NCBI RefSeq assembly: GCF_021560175.1
Contig: NZ_CP091110.1
Span: 982,001 to 1,046,000 of the forward strand
DNA: 64,000 nt
From: Neobacillus drentensis
Lineage (GTDB): Bacteria; Bacillota; Bacilli; Bacillales; Cytobacillaceae
Direction: 5' to 3'
This document shows, one piece after another, positions 16,504-26,852 of the stretch. Each line of letters opens with the position of its first letter. Position 1 is the stretch's first letter. The notes below the pieces were generated by a model that did not search any database, had not been told where the DNA came from, and was given only the letters and a program-made list of their open reading frames with translations. Position numbers and translations under genes: made by a program.

Positions 16504-17250
16504 ATGATTTCAGTTGAAAAAGTGGCGAAGCGATTTGGAGAATTGGAGGTCCTTCGGGAAATCAATTTATCCATCGAGAAAGGCAAGACAGCCGTTATTA
16601 TCGGTCCTTCCGGTTCAGGCAAGACGACATTTTTGCGCTGCTTAAATTTACTAGAAATTCCTGAGTCAGGAAAAATAACTTTAGGCGAAAAGTCCATTGA
16701 TTTTTCAGGAAAAACAAAATTGTCATCCTCGACGATAACATCATTTCGCCAGCAATCAGGAATGGTATTTCAAAATTATAATCTATTCCCGCATTTAACT
16801 GCGCTAGAGAACGTAATGGAAGGCCAGATTCATGTCTTAAAGCGAGAAAAAACAGCAGCTCGGGACAAAGCTTTGGCTTTACTAGACAGAGTGGGTTTGC
16901 GAGATAAAGCTGATATGTACCCGCATCAATTATCAGGTGGACAACAACAACGGGTGGGGATTGCTCGTGCCATGGGGTTGGATCCAGCTGTGTTGTTATT
17001 TGATGAACCTACCTCAGCACTTGATCCCGAATTGGTCGGAGAGGTCCTAAAAGTAATGAAAGACCTTGCAGATGAGGGGATGACGATGGTTGTGGTAACA
17101 CATGAAATGTCATTTGCTAAAAATGTCGCAGATCAGGTCATTTTTATGGACCAAGGGGTTATTGTAGAAAAAGGAACACCGGAAGAAATATTCACCAATA
17201 ATGAAAATCCAAGATTGGTTCAATTTCTAAATAAAGTGATTAGCAGATAG
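16504..17250 (+). CDS. tcyC: amino-acid ABC transporter ATPase (TcyC-like)
   Basis: A 248-residue ATPase with Walker [11 protein letters not shown]-loop in [13 protein letters not shown], signature LSGGQQQR, Walker [15 protein letters not shown] and switch His in VVVTHEMSF. The start at 16504 follows GGAGGGAGGG; the ATG at 16486 lies before that site. It completes the importer with the two upstream genes and is followed by a terminator. Confidence 0.88.
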   Translation: MISVEKVAKRFGELEVLREINLSIEKGKTAVIIGPSGSGKTTFLRCLNLLEIPESGKITLGEKSIDFSGKTKLSSSTITSFRQQSGMVFQNYNLFPHLTALENVMEGQIHVLKREKTAARDKALALLDRVGLRDKADMYPHQLSGGQQQRVGIARAMGLDPAVLLFDEPTSALDPELVGEVLKVMKDLADEGMTMVVVTHEMSFAKNVADQVIFMDQGVIVEKGTPEEIFTNNENPRLVQFLNKVISR

Positions 17251-17265
17251 AATAAATTGTAAAAG

Positions 17266-17301
17266 AAGGCAACTAACCCATTTGGGCGGTTGCCCTTTTT
17301 T
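17266..17301 (+). terminator. terminator after the cystine-type ABC operon
   Basis: GGCAACTAACCC pairs with GGGCGGTTGCC, then seven T. Confidence 0.85.
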
Positions 17302-17374
17302 GTTATTTGAAAGGAATTAACACTGCAATCGGGTATGTTAGGGTTAAACATGGCTCCAGCTGTGTGTTTAAAAA

Positions 17375-18685
17375 CTACCTTCTTTTACTTAATGCCGTCT
17401 GAAGAATCGGTCTTAATTCATCAAATGATTTACATTTATTCTCCACCACTAAATCCCATACAAACTGATAATTATGCCTAAGTCCTGGCATTGTTGACCA
17501 AAGTTCCATCTGCTCTCGCTGAATTAAGTTAATATTTACTCTCAAAAGTGATTTAAGTTCTTCGTAATTCATCTTTCTAGGGATATTTGAAGTACCTCTT
17601 TGTTTTATCATTTCTTGTCGTAGTTGATGTTTGCAATTCTGTTCTTCTTCTCTTGCTGCTTTAAGTCGTTCTTCCTGCTCATTAGCTTCTTGTAATACTT
17701 TTTGTTGCTCAGCTTCTTTAACTCTCAATTTTTCATGATATTCATCCCGTAAATGCTGATACCTTTTTAAAAAGTCTTCACGCTCATGTTGATCTATTTC
17801 TGGTTTACTTAATACGAATCCATTTTTGATAACAAGCGCATCTGCAAAAGGAATCTCATAGCCCTCGTTTAAAAGAAAGGCGCGGTATGGCTTTTCGATT
17901 CGATCTTTTAATAGTCGCTGCACTTTGACCACAATTCGATCCCCATTAGAATATATGTAATACATACTTCTTACATCTATCGAAAGATGACCGTGTGACA
18001 CGGGGTAATTAAAATAAGTAAAAAACATCTCGTCTTTTACCACGTCTGATAATATGGAATCCCATTCTTGATCTTCTGTCGTTTTCGCGGCAATCGTTAA
18101 TTCTGCATCCCACAACACGATTGAATTTTTATCCTTTTCAATCGATTGTTCCTTCTTTTCAATAAACCAGATAGGTTCCATCCCATGCTCAAGAAAGGTT
18201 TGATGTCTTTTACTAATTTGATTTGACAAATTGGAGTCTGCTGTTGATGTAACATTGGTAACAACGGAAATAGCAAATTCTCGATTGCCAATTCTTACCC
18301 AAATATCTGGATATTCTTTTAAACTAGGTTTTGCTTTGTAACCATAATTGACCTCAAGTTGAGGATTATTCTTCGCCTGGGTAGTAAGTTCGTCATGAAG
18401 AATAGCTTGTATGACTTGATGAACTTTGGTTTCTCTTTCAATTTGCTTTTTGTACTTTTTTTCAGCTTTATCTATTTTCCTAGATTCTTCACAAGCCTCT
18501 GAGTGCATATGTGAAAAATATAATCCTTTTTCGTCGCCATATTTTACTATTAATTTCGCTTTACAATAGGGGCAATGAAATAAGTTCTTCTCTGCCAATT
18601 TCTTTAAATTACTTACTTCATCCGTGGTTGTCGAATTGGGCAGTGTAATTACATCGTTATCGATAACATGCAGTGCCTCTTTCAA
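17375..18685 (-). CDS. CoiA-like protein with zinc finger, nuclease-like core and coiled coil
   Basis: A 436-residue protein. Near the N-terminus FHCPYCKAKLIVKYGDEKGL then YFSHMHSEAC resembles the CoiA zinc finger (CxxC...HxxxxxC). A nuclease-like core follows (YPDIWVRIGNREFAISVV, then HQTFLEHGMEPIWFIEKKE), as in CoiA-like competence proteins. Residues about 300-355 are a charged coiled coil (REDFLKRYQHLRDEYHEKLR onward). CoiA acts in DNA uptake and recombination, but this version is longer at the C-terminus, so the exact role is uncertain. It is a single gene on the minus strand between the ABC operon and rlmCD. Confidence 0.65.
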   Translation of the reverse strand: MKEALHVIDNDVITLPNSTTTDEVSNLKKLAEKNLFHCPYCKAKLIVKYGDEKGLYFSHMHSEACEESRKIDKAEKKYKKQIERETKVHQVIQAILHDELTTQAKNNPQLEVNYGYKAKPSLKEYPDIWVRIGNREFAISVVTNVTSTADSNLSNQISKRHQTFLEHGMEPIWFIEKKEQSIEKDKNSIVLWDAELTIAAKTTEDQEWDSILSDVVKDEMFFTYFNYPVSHGHLSIDVRSMYYIYSNGDRIVVKVQRLLKDRIEKPYRAFLLNEGYEIPFADALVIKNGFVLSKPEIDQHEREDFLKRYQHLRDEYHEKLRVKEAEQQKVLQEANEQEERLKAAREEEQNCKHQLRQEMIKQRGTSNIPRKMNYEELKSLLRVNINLIQREQMELWSTMPGLRHNYQFVWDLVVENKCKSFDELRPILQTALSKRR

Positions 18686-18900
18686 AAATTCTTCACCTCA
18701 AATTATTTCCTTTTTTTACAAGAATCTTATATTACAAGATGGAAGTCAATATGGATTTTTATATAAAAACAACAATTTTAGTAATTATTGTCTTTCTATA
18801 CAAGGCAGTTGGAATTGCTGTTTAAGCTTGTTCTCGATACCTTAGCAACCATTTACCAAGCTAGATTCAACAGAATTCGGCTTTTCGTATTAAAACATGC

Positions 18901-18906
18901 TATAAT
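18901..18906 (+). promoter_or_regulatory. -10 element before rlmCD
   Basis: A perfect TATAAT 38 bases before the start codon. No good -35 is visible at the right distance, so the promoter may be weak or activator dependent. Confidence 0.45.
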
Positions 18907-18943
18907 ACAACTCAAGCTTTTTTATAAATTTGGAGTGAGAAAA

Positions 18944-20332
18944 ATGAAAACCGAACAAGGTATTAAAATACAATTAAAACAAACCTTTCCGTTAACCATC
19001 AAAAGGCTCGGGATCAATGGAGAAGGCGTGGGTTATTTTAAAAAGCAGGTCGTTTTTGTGCCAGGTGCTCTTCCTGGTGAAGAAGTGGTCGTAGAGGCAA
19101 CCAAAATTAACCCCAAATTTGCCGAGGCACAAATTAAAAAAATTCGTGTAAAGTCACCTCATCGTGTTCAGCCACCCTGTCCGGTTTACGAGCAATGCGG
19201 CGGCTGCCAGTTACAGCATTTACAATATGGCCAGCAATTGAAAGAAAAACGCGATATCATTATTCAATCCCTGGAACGGCATACGAAGCTGAATGTGGCT
19301 AAACTTGATATCCGCGAAACGATTGGGATGGAAAATCCTTGGGGTTACCGGAATAAAAGCAGTTTTCAGGTAGTACAGAAAAATGGCAAAGTCTTAGCTG
19401 GATTATATGGCATGAATTCACACCAGCTTATTGATATTGAGCATTGTGCGGTCCAGCATTCGCAAACAAATGAAGCGGTAACAACTGTAAAGTCGATCCT
19501 CCAAGACTTGCAGATCCCTATATATAATGAAAAAACTAGAAAAGGAATTGTTAGAACGATTGTTGCACGTGTAGGTGTGGAAACAGGCGAGCTGCAGGTA
19601 GTCCTGATTACCACCCAAAATGATTTGCCTAAAAAGGTATCTATTATTGAGGAAATCCAAAAAAGGCTCCCTAAAGTGAAATCTATTGTTCAAAACATAA
19701 ATGGTGAAAAAACCTCATTAATTTTTGGAGAAGAAACTCTCGCGCTGGCGGGTGAAGAATTCATTCAGGAAACACTAGGAGATCTTCAATTTGAATTATC
19801 AGCAAGAACGTTCTTTCAGCTGAACCCTATTCAAACCGTCAAGCTTTATGATGAAGTGAAAAAAGCCGCAGACCTGACAGGAAACGAGAAGGTCCTTGAT
19901 GCTTACTGTGGTGTTGGGACAATTGGATTATGGCTTGCTGACCAAGCGGCAGAGGTCCGCGGAATGGACGTTATCCCTGAATCGATTGATGATGCTAAGA
20001 AAAATGCCAAGCGTCACGGGTTTACTAATACAAAATATGTCCCGGGTAAATCGGAAGAGGTATTGCCGAAATGGGTCAAAAAAGGGTGGAAACCGGATGT
20101 GATTGTGGTCGATCCACCAAGAACCGGACTAGACAATCAGCTCCTTCAAACCATTTTGCAGGTGAAGCCAGAGAAGCTTATTTATGTATCTTGTAATCCT
20201 TCTACGTTAGCAAAGGATATTCAAACTTTAAGTGCGAAGTTTGAGGTGAAATATATTCAACCTGTGGACATGTTCCCGCATACGGCGCATGTAGAGTGTG
20301 TTTCACAACTCATTTTAAAAGAAGGAAGCTAA
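18944..20332 (+). CDS. rlmCD: 23S rRNA (uracil-5-)-methyltransferase RlmCD/TrmA family
   Basis: A 462-residue methyltransferase. The start at 18944 follows TGGAGTG; upstream codons in frame are not protein-like. Residues about 10-70 are a TRAM RNA-binding domain. Cys79, Cys85 and Cys88 ([10 protein letters not shown]) plus a later Cys (IEHCAVQ) hold a [4Fe-4S] cluster. The SAM site is [16 protein letters not shown] and the catalytic Cys lies in [12 protein letters not shown]. It methylates U747 and U1939 (E. coli numbering) of 23S rRNA in B. subtilis (YefA/RlmCD, 459 residues). The catalytic and cluster residues are all present. Confidence 0.92.
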   Translation: MKTEQGIKIQLKQTFPLTIKRLGINGEGVGYFKKQVVFVPGALPGEEVVVEATKINPKFAEAQIKKIRVKSPHRVQPPCPVYEQCGGCQLQHLQYGQQLKEKRDIIIQSLERHTKLNVAKLDIRETIGMENPWGYRNKSSFQVVQKNGKVLAGLYGMNSHQLIDIEHCAVQHSQTNEAVTTVKSILQDLQIPIYNEKTRKGIVRTIVARVGVETGELQVVLITTQNDLPKKVSIIEEIQKRLPKVKSIVQNINGEKTSLIFGEETLALAGEEFIQETLGDLQFELSARTFFQLNPIQTVKLYDEVKKAADLTGNEKVLDAYCGVGTIGLWLADQAAEVRGMDVIPESIDDAKKNAKRHGFTNTKYVPGKSEEVLPKWVKKGWKPDVIVVDPPRTGLDNQLLQTILQVKPEKLIYVSCNPSTLAKDIQTLSAKFEVKYIQPVDMFPHTAHVECVSQLILKEGS

Positions 20333-20566
20333 CCCACATTGGGTATTCCCTTTTCATTTTTCTTATAACAATTAACGTTTATTAATATTTAGCTTCTTCA
20401 TTAGAACATTAAAAGAGTTCTTTGTTCTTGTCGGACATTGCTTCATCATTTGTACGTCATTAAACGTCTCCCTCTGAATAACGAAGTAAAAAGGCTAGAG
20501 TTAAAGACTCTAGTCTATTCTTTATGTGCATACCATGTGTTTAATCTAATCCTGAGGTGAATATTC
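20333..20566. other. intergenic region before the AraC-GH39 regulator
   Basis: Contains a weak ACCCA/TGGGT hairpin just after rlmCD and a GGCTAGAG/CTCTAGTC hairpin (20493-20514) without a T-run. The 12-mer ATACCATGTGTT at 20530-20541 is repeated before the threonine dehydrogenase gene (24352-24363). Confidence 0.5.
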
Positions 20567-22894
20567 ATGAACAAGCCAATAAAAGATGATTCTTATCAAA
20601 TAAGTATACAAAACATTGAATATTACTCACACCATATCCGTTTAGGAATTGAGATTCTTCTTATTATAAGGGGAGAAATTGAGGTTACGGTCAATCAAAG
20701 TTCCTTCCAATTAGCCGAAAATGATCTTCTGCTTATAAATGCCAATGATATTCGCTCTATTAAAGGGAATAAGGAGAATGTGGTCTTATCGTTACAAGTC
20801 CCCTTGGATCTAATCGAGCAGCATTATCCGAATATCCATGAGTGTTATTTTAACTGCAATTCATCCAAAGAGGGTAACGGGCTGTATCTGCTTTTTGATC
20901 AAATTCGCCAACTAATGGCGAAAATTTTGATTGCCTATTATCAAAAGCAGGATGGAAGTGAGATCGAGATTAACGGACTGATTTTTCAGTTAGTTACACT
21001 GTTGATTCGAAATTTTAAAACCACACACCTTGGAAGTCATCAATTCACCGAAATGAAGGATGAAAGAATTAGAGAGCTCCTGGCTTTTATCGAAAGAAAC
21101 TATCGCAAACCGATATCATTGGAGGAAATCGCCAAGCAGCAGTATTTGTCTCTTTATTATTTATCGCGTTATTTCAAGCAGGAAGTTGGGGTTAGTTTCT
21201 CCCAATATGTTAAAAATGTCCGTTTGAAATCAGCGGTTCATGAGCTCCTGTATACCGACCATAACATTCTTCGGATCTCGCTGAATAATGGTTTTCCCAA
21301 TGTGAAGGCGTTTAATAAGGCTTTTAAAGAAATGTACCAGCAAACACCTACTGAATATCGCAGCCTTCATAAAGTGGAACCGATGGATGTCGAGGAAATG
21401 AACCATGAAACAGAACAATATACTTTACTGCAATCGCCTAATTTTTTAATGGAAATCAGCAAATATATTTCAGGAAATGAGAAAAGCACTACGCTGATGG
21501 AACCGGCTGCTTCAGCCGTATATGTGGAGCTGCCGCATGAGCCCATTTTTATCAAAGAAAAATCCTTAAAGGTACTGGTGATTGGGCAGCTGGAATATGC
21601 TTTGCACGAAGAGGTGCAGGCAGACTTAAAGTTAATTCAAGAGGAACTTGGTTTTGACTATATCTATTTTACGAACCTTTTTTCGGACAGCTTTGCGATG
21701 ACAACGCCCCTCTATCAAATCGGTGGGCAATTTTATCAGATGGATGCCTTGTTCACCCGCTTTCAGCAATTAGGGTTGGTTCCTTTCATTCGCGTAGAAG
21801 TAGAAAAGGAAGTAGAAAGAAGCTCTGAATATCTTAAAAAGCTTGATGAATTCTTACAGCACAGTCTTAGTTATTTTGGCGGTGCCTTTGTAGGCAAATG
21901 GCGGTTTGAATTGGTTTTCTCGGCTTGGGATGAGACAGGAAAGAGCTTTTATCAAGATTTTTATCAAACTGTTAAAAAGTGGGCCTCTGCCGCAAAAGTG
22001 GGTCTTCATGTGCCGTTTTCTTTAGGAAAGGCTATACCCGGTCCTGCTGATGACTTTTTAAAGCAAATTTCCGATCGTTGTGACCTGGTCTGCTTCACCT
22101 GCAACCCGAATGAAGAAGTGGATTTTACCGATATGGATAATCTTACTTTTGAAGGAGTAAAAAATTATGTAAAAAAAGCATGCAGCAGATTAAAGGAATG
22201 CTTATCTCCTGCCGGTTTGGAGGAGATTCCGATCTTTCTTACGGATTGGAATACGCTATATGGGAATACGATGGATTTAAGCGGCACCTTTTTCCGTTCA
22301 GCCCTTATTTTTAAAGAAATGCTGGATGCGATGAAGGAAATAACCGGTTTGGGGTTTTGGATTGATACCCACTCGCTGGAAAAAAATAATCTGGATCAAG
22401 ACCATATTGCCATGAATGGAATTGCTCTCCTTTATTATTATCAAATTAAACGCCCTGCTTATTTTAATTTTCAGCTAATGAAAAAAATAGACTTGAGGAT
22501 TTTAGCTGAAGGTGAGGATTTTGTCATGACAAAGGGGGAAAGCGGCTATCAATTGGTCGTTTATAACCCCTCCTATATTAATCCTTCTTATTCGGTCGAG
22601 AGCTTCTTTTTGCAATCCATCACAAAGGAAAAGAAAGTCGTGATTTCGGGTCTGCCGCCTGGACGGTACCAAATTCGCAAGCACATTCTTGACCAAAATA
22701 ACGGTGAATTTTATATTAACTGGATTAATTTGCAGCATCAGGATATTTACGACCAAGAGGTCATTTCTTTTATCAAGCAGGGAACCCGCCCTGATCTGCA
22801 AATTTATGAGGAAAAAGTGGAAGCAGAGCTTTATTTACAATCCATCCTGACCTTTAATGCTTTTCATCTCTTTGAAATTAAGCCATTAAGTTAA
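20567..22894 (+). CDS. AraC-family regulator fused to a degenerate GH39-like domain
   Basis: A 775-residue protein. Residues 1-100 look like a cupin sensor (LIIRGEIEVTVNQSSFQLAE). Residues about 165-270 are a double helix-turn-helix of AraC type (ISLEEIAKQQYLSLYYLSRY, then FPNVKAFNKAFKEMYQQTP). Residues about 315-775 resemble a GH39 xylosidase barrel plus beta domain. However, the acid/base motif (W-NEP) is replaced by WRFELVFSAW, and the nucleophile motif (TEfN) reads LTDWNTLYG, so both catalytic Glu are missing. The domain therefore probably senses a ligand rather than cutting sugar. It sits just upstream of the kbl-tdh genes, in the same direction, and has its own terminator. Confidence 0.8.
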   Translation: MNKPIKDDSYQISIQNIEYYSHHIRLGIEILLIIRGEIEVTVNQSSFQLAENDLLLINANDIRSIKGNKENVVLSLQVPLDLIEQHYPNIHECYFNCNSSKEGNGLYLLFDQIRQLMAKILIAYYQKQDGSEIEINGLIFQLVTLLIRNFKTTHLGSHQFTEMKDERIRELLAFIERNYRKPISLEEIAKQQYLSLYYLSRYFKQEVGVSFSQYVKNVRLKSAVHELLYTDHNILRISLNNGFPNVKAFNKAFKEMYQQTPTEYRSLHKVEPMDVEEMNHETEQYTLLQSPNFLMEISKYISGNEKSTTLMEPAASAVYVELPHEPIFIKEKSLKVLVIGQLEYALHEEVQADLKLIQEELGFDYIYFTNLFSDSFAMTTPLYQIGGQFYQMDALFTRFQQLGLVPFIRVEVEKEVERSSEYLKKLDEFLQHSLSYFGGAFVGKWRFELVFSAWDETGKSFYQDFYQTVKKWASAAKVGLHVPFSLGKAIPGPADDFLKQISDRCDLVCFTCNPNEEVDFTDMDNLTFEGVKNYVKKACSRLKECLSPAGLEEIPIFLTDWNTLYGNTMDLSGTFFRSALIFKEMLDAMKEITGLGFWIDTHSLEKNNLDQDHIAMNGIALLYYYQIKRPAYFNFQLMKKIDLRILAEGEDFVMTKGESGYQLVVYNPSYINPSYSVESFFLQSITKEKKVVISGLPPGRYQIRKHILDQNNGEFYINWINLQHQDIYDQEVISFIKQGTRPDLQIYEEKVEAELYLQSILTFNAFHLFEIKPLS

Positions 22895-22914
22895 AACTTA
22901 ATGGTCTTTTTTTG
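22883..22914 (+). terminator. terminator overlapping the stop of the AraC-GH39 gene
   Basis: CCATTAAG (22883-22890) pairs with CTTAATGG (22897-22904) with the stop codon in the loop, followed by TCTTTTTTT. Confidence 0.8.
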
Positions 22915-22950
22915 TCGTTGAATGTGACGAAATTGTGAAGGAGGGCAAAT

Positions 22951-23004
22951 ATGGGTGATACATACAACAAAGATGGGAATGTAAAGCGACAAAAAACGAT
23001 ATAA
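22951..23004 (+). CDS. possible 17-codon leader peptide before kbl
   Basis: ATG 22951 has a very strong ribosome site (AAGGAGGG) and a 17-codon frame encoding MGDTYNKDGNVKRQKTI. It lies between the AraC-GH39 terminator and the cre site of kbl. It contains two Thr codons. It could be a leader, a remnant of a gene, or chance. Confidence 0.3.
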   Translation: MGDTYNKDGNVKRQKTI

Positions 23005-23014
23005 ACTAGGTATA

Positions 23015-23028
23015 TGAAAACGTTTTCA
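23015..23028. promoter_or_regulatory. cre site (CcpA) upstream of kbl
   Basis: TGAAAACGTTTTCA is a perfect palindrome and a full match to the catabolite-responsive element TGWAANCGNTNWCA. It lies 70 bases before kbl, so CcpA probably represses the threonine operon when glucose is present. Confidence 0.8.
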
Positions 23029-23097
23029 ACCTAACTCTTCCTAATCGAGAATAAAAAGAAATTCTCACTGAAAAGTTAATCGATGGAGGTTTATACG

Positions 23098-24288
23098 ATG
23101 TCAAGAAAAGTTTTAGAAGAGATATTAACTCCCCAGCTGCAAGAGCTGCATGAGAAAGGGCTATATAACGTCATTGATACAGTAGAGGGAGCTAATGGCC
23201 CAATCGTGACAATCAATGGCAAAGAAGTCATCAATATGTCGTCCAACAATTACCTTGGATTAGCAAACCATGAAAGATTAATCCAAAAGGCGAACGAAGC
23301 CACAGAACAGTATGGTGTGGGTGCTGGTGCCGTTCGGACAATCAACGGAACGATGACCATTCATAATGAATTGGAAAAAAGGATTGCCGAATTTAAGCAT
23401 ACGGAAGCAGCGATTGCGTTCCAGTCAGGATTTAATTGCAATATGGGCGCAATCTCGGCAGTCATGACGAAGAAGGACGCGATTATTTCTGATGAATTGA
23501 ATCATGCCTCGATTATTGATGGCTGCCGTTTATCCGGAGCAAAAATCCTTCGGGTCAAGCATCAGGACATGGATGATTTAAGGCGGGTTGCAAAAGAAGC
23601 AGTCGAAAGCGGCGCTTATGAAAAAATTATGTATATTACCGATGGTGTTTTTTCAATGGATGGGGATGTGGGAAAGCTTCCGGAAATCGTGGAAATCGCC
23701 GAAGAATATGGCTTGCTTACATATGTTGATGACGCACATGGATCAGGCGTTATGGGCAATGGCGCCGGCACGGTTAAACATTTTGGCCTTTCCGATCAAA
23801 TTGATTTTCAAATTGGAACGCTTTCCAAGGCCATTGGTGTCGTGGGCGGCTATGTGGCCGGTACCCAGCAATTGATTGATTGGTTAAAAGTACGCGCCCG
23901 TCCATTTTTATTTTCAACATCACTTACACCCGGAGCTGCTGCTGCCTGCATTGAAGCCATTAACATCATGACGGAATCAACGGAGAGAGTTGATCAGCTA
24001 TGGGAAAATGGCCGCTATTTAAAAGAAGGCTTGAAAAACTTAGGGTTTGATATTGGACATTCAGAAACACCGATTACACCATGTATTATCGGAGAAGAAA
24101 CATTAACGCAACAATTTTCCCGCCGTCTACTGGAAGAGGGAGTTTACGCCAAAGCCATCACCTTCCCAACAGTGCCGAAGGGAACAGGCAGGGTGCGCAA
24201 TATGCCGACTGCAGCCCATACAAAAGAAATGCTGGACCAAGTGCTTGCTGTATATGGAAAGGTTGGAAAAGAGCTGGGCGTCATCTAA
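23098..24288 (+). CDS. kbl: glycine C-acetyltransferase (2-amino-3-ketobutyrate CoA ligase)
   Basis: A 396-residue PLP enzyme of the alpha-oxoamine synthase family. It converts 2-amino-3-oxobutanoate and CoA to glycine and acetyl-CoA, the second step of threonine breakdown. Visible motifs: [56 protein letters not shown] and TLSKAIG with the PLP lysine. ATG 23098 follows ATGGAGG; an ATG five codons earlier overlaps that site. It is followed by the threonine dehydrogenase gene in the same direction. The alternative, 8-amino-7-oxononanoate synthase (BioF), is unlikely given the neighbour. Confidence 0.9.
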   Translation: MSRKVLEEILTPQLQELHEKGLYNVIDTVEGANGPIVTINGKEVINMSSNNYLGLANHERLIQKANEATEQYGVGAGAVRTINGTMTIHNELEKRIAEFKHTEAAIAFQSGFNCNMGAISAVMTKKDAIISDELNHASIIDGCRLSGAKILRVKHQDMDDLRRVAKEAVESGAYEKIMYITDGVFSMDGDVGKLPEIVEIAEEYGLLTYVDDAHGSGVMGNGAGTVKHFGLSDQIDFQIGTLSKAIGVVGGYVAGTQQLIDWLKVRARPFLFSTSLTPGAAAACIEAINIMTESTERVDQLWENGRYLKEGLKNLGFDIGHSETPITPCIIGEETLTQQFSRRLLEEGVYAKAITFPTVPKGTGRVRNMPTAAHTKEMLDQVLAVYGKVGKELGVI

Positions 24289-24300
24289 GTTTAGAAGATA

Positions 24301-24343
24301 AACAGGAGAGGGTCTTGTTTCCGGAATAGGTCCCCTCTCTGTT
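24301..24343 (+). other. hairpin between kbl and the threonine dehydrogenase gene
   Basis: AACAGGAGAGGG (24301-24312) pairs with CCCTCTCTGTT near 24333-24343. No T-run follows, so it is more likely an mRNA stability or processing element than a full terminator. Confidence 0.5.
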
Positions 24344-24399
24344 AAAACTTGATACCATGTGTTCATTAGATAAGGGAAATACTCAGGAGGTTGTTTACG

Positions 24400-25377
24400 G
24401 TGAAAAAAATACTTGTGACTGGAAGCTTGGGTCAAATCGGTTCAGAGTTAACGTTGAGGCTTAGGGAACTCTACGGAGAGACAAATGTCCTTGCCACTGA
24501 TATCCGCCATGTAGATGGCAACCCAGTGGTGGAAAATGGCTTATTTGATACATTGGATGTGCTGGATGGAGAGAAAATGCAGAAGCTGGTTAATGACTAT
24601 CAGATTGATACGATTATCCATTTGGCAGCGCTGTTATCGGCCACAGCTGAGAAAAAACCGCTGCTGGCTTGGAATTTAAATATGGGCGGATTGGTAAATG
24701 CACTTGAGGTGGCGCGGAATTCCAATGCACAGTTCTTTACACCAAGCTCGATTGGCGCATTTGGTCTATCTACGCCAAAAGACAATACGCCCCAGGATAC
24801 AATCCAACGGCCAAACACGATGTACGGTGTCACCAAAGTCAGCGCCGAATTGCTTTGTGACTATTATTTTTCAAAATTTGGCGTCGATACCCGAGGCGTC
24901 CGCTTCCCTGGATTGATTTCCTACAAAACACTACCTGGCGGAGGAACGACAGACTATGCGGTTGATATCTACTATGAAGCATTAAGGAACAAAAAATATA
25001 CGTCCTATATTGCGCAAGGCACTTACATGGATATGATGTATATTCCAGATGCGATTGATTCGATTATCAAACTAATGGAAGCGGATTCATTTAGATTAAA
25101 ACATCGAAATGCCTTTAATATTACAGCGATGAGCTTTGAACCTGAAGAAATTGCTGCTTCCATCAGGAAATTTATACCGGATTTTACCATGGATTATCAA
25201 GTGGATCCAGTCCGGCAGCAGATTGCCGACTCTTGGCCAAACTCCATTGATGCGACCGCTGCCAAGGAGGAATGGGATTTTAATCCACAGTACGATTTAG
25301 ACCGTATGACAAAATCAATGCTCGAAAACTTAGCGAAAAAATGGGACGTTCCGATTGGAGAACTTATATTGGTTTAA
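24400..25377 (+). CDS. tdh: L-threonine 3-dehydrogenase, SDR (epimerase-like) type
   Basis: A 325-residue NAD-dependent enzyme of the extended short-chain dehydrogenase family, unlike the zinc-dependent Tdh of E. coli. It shows the NAD motif [31 protein letters not shown] and the catalytic YGVTK. The [19 protein letters not shown] block is typical of the GalE-like threonine dehydrogenases. It oxidises L-threonine to 2-amino-3-oxobutanoate, the substrate of kbl upstream. GTG 24400 lies nine bases after AGGAGG; TTG 24391 directly abuts that site and is rejected. The 12-mer ATACCATGTGTT precedes it by 36 bases. Confidence 0.88.
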   Translation: MKKILVTGSLGQIGSELTLRLRELYGETNVLATDIRHVDGNPVVENGLFDTLDVLDGEKMQKLVNDYQIDTIIHLAALLSATAEKKPLLAWNLNMGGLVNALEVARNSNAQFFTPSSIGAFGLSTPKDNTPQDTIQRPNTMYGVTKVSAELLCDYYFSKFGVDTRGVRFPGLISYKTLPGGGTTDYAVDIYYEALRNKKYTSYIAQGTYMDMMYIPDAIDSIIKLMEADSFRLKHRNAFNITAMSFEPEEIAASIRKFIPDFTMDYQVDPVRQQIADSWPNSIDATAAKEEWDFNPQYDLDRMTKSMLENLAKKWDVPIGELILV

Positions 25378-25436
25378 AGGAAAGAATAACATCAAGAAGA
25401 AACGGTTTAAAACAACAAGGGGAAAGAGGGAAGTTT

Positions 25437-26840
25437 ATGTCAAAAAACCAGGAATTAAAGCGTGGACTTAAAGCGCGTCATATTCAAATGATTGCTTTGG
25501 GTGGTACAATCGGGGTTGGTTTATTTATGGGTTCGACCAGTACCATTAAATGGACAGGTCCATCGGTTATGATTGCCTATGCAATTGCCGGCCTTTTCTT
25601 ATTCTTCATTATGCGCTCGATGGGGGAAATGCTTTATTTGGAACCAACCACCGGTTCATTTGCTGACCTAGGAAATAAATATATCCATCCTTTGGCTGGT
25701 TATTTGACTGCTTGGAGCTATTGGTTCCAATGGATCACTGTCGGCATGTCGGAAATCATTGCGGTTGGTGCGTATATGCATTATTGGTTCCCACATTTGC
25801 CAACCTGGGTCCCAGGGGTGGTCGCAATGGTGATTCTGGGCGTTGCCAATATGATTTCGGTTAAAAACTTTGGTGAATTTGAATTCTGGTTCTCATTAAT
25901 TAAAGTGTTAACGATTGTCTTTATGATTATTGCTGGTATTGGTATTATTCTCTTTGGGTTCGGAAATGGCGGCCATGCCATTGGATTTTCAAACATTTGG
26001 AAAAACGGCGGCTTTTTCACTGGTGGATTTAAAGGATTCTTCTTTGCTCTTTCCATCGTTATCGGTGCTTATCAAGGGGTGGAACTAATAGGGATGACGG
26101 CTGGAGAAGCAGAGAATCCGCAAAAAACAATTACACATGCTGTGAAAACCACCGTTTGGCGTATTTTAATTTTCTATATTGGTGCTATCTTTGTCATTGT
26201 AACTGTTTATCCTTGGAACGAGCTCAATCAAGTTGGCAGCCCATTTGTATCGGTTTTCGCTAAAATTGGAATAACAGCCGCAGCTGGTATTATCAACTTT
26301 GTCGTCATTACGGCAGCAATGAGCGGCTGTAACAGCGGCATCTTCAGCGCAACACGAATGCTTTACGCATTGGCAAAAAATGGTCAGGCACCAAAGATTT
26401 TTGCCAAATTATCGGAAAATAAAGTTCCTGTTTATTCAACCATAACGGTTTTAATAGGTTTGGCTTTTGGTGTTGTGTTAAGCTATGTTGCACCGCCATC
26501 CATCTTTGTGTATGTTTACAGTGCGAGTGTACTTCCAGGAATGATTCCATGGTTTGTACTGCTCATCAGTGAAATCAAATTTAGAAAAGTAAACGCTGAT
26601 GCAATGGAAAAACATCCATTTAAAATGCCTCTTACACCGTATAGCAATTATGCTACAATTGTATTTTTACTAGTTGTTCTTGTCGGTATGGCGATCAATC
26701 CAAGCACACGCATCCCGTTAATCGCGGGAATTGGATTCCTTGCCATTATGACAGCCCTTTTCTATCTGTTAAAAATGGAAAAACGCGTACCGTTAGACGA
26801 GTCCGAAAACGAAAAAGACACAAAAACGAAAGCAGTATAA
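25437..26840 (+). CDS. amino-acid permease (APC family)
   Basis: A 467-residue transporter with 12 hydrophobic segments. The start at 25437 follows GAGGGAAG. Diagnostic APC/AAT motifs: RHIQMIALGGTIGVGLFMGS at the N-terminus, YQGVELIGMTAGEAENPQK in the middle, and SGCNSGIFSATRMLYALAKN later. It begins 59 bases after tdh and is probably co-transcribed with kbl-tdh. Threonine or serine uptake is inferred from the flanking enzymes, since the sequence alone does not fix the substrate. Confidence 0.82.
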   Translation: MSKNQELKRGLKARHIQMIALGGTIGVGLFMGSTSTIKWTGPSVMIAYAIAGLFLFFIMRSMGEMLYLEPTTGSFADLGNKYIHPLAGYLTAWSYWFQWITVGMSEIIAVGAYMHYWFPHLPTWVPGVVAMVILGVANMISVKNFGEFEFWFSLIKVLTIVFMIIAGIGIILFGFGNGGHAIGFSNIWKNGGFFTGGFKGFFFALSIVIGAYQGVELIGMTAGEAENPQKTITHAVKTTVWRILIFYIGAIFVIVTVYPWNELNQVGSPFVSVFAKIGITAAAGIINFVVITAAMSGCNSGIFSATRMLYALAKNGQAPKIFAKLSENKVPVYSTITVLIGLAFGVVLSYVAPPSIFVYVYSASVLPGMIPWFVLLISEIKFRKVNADAMEKHPFKMPLTPYSNYATIVFLLVVLVGMAINPSTRIPLIAGIGFLAIMTALFYLLKMEKRVPLDESENEKDTKTKAV

Positions 26841-26852
26841 TAAATAAAACAG

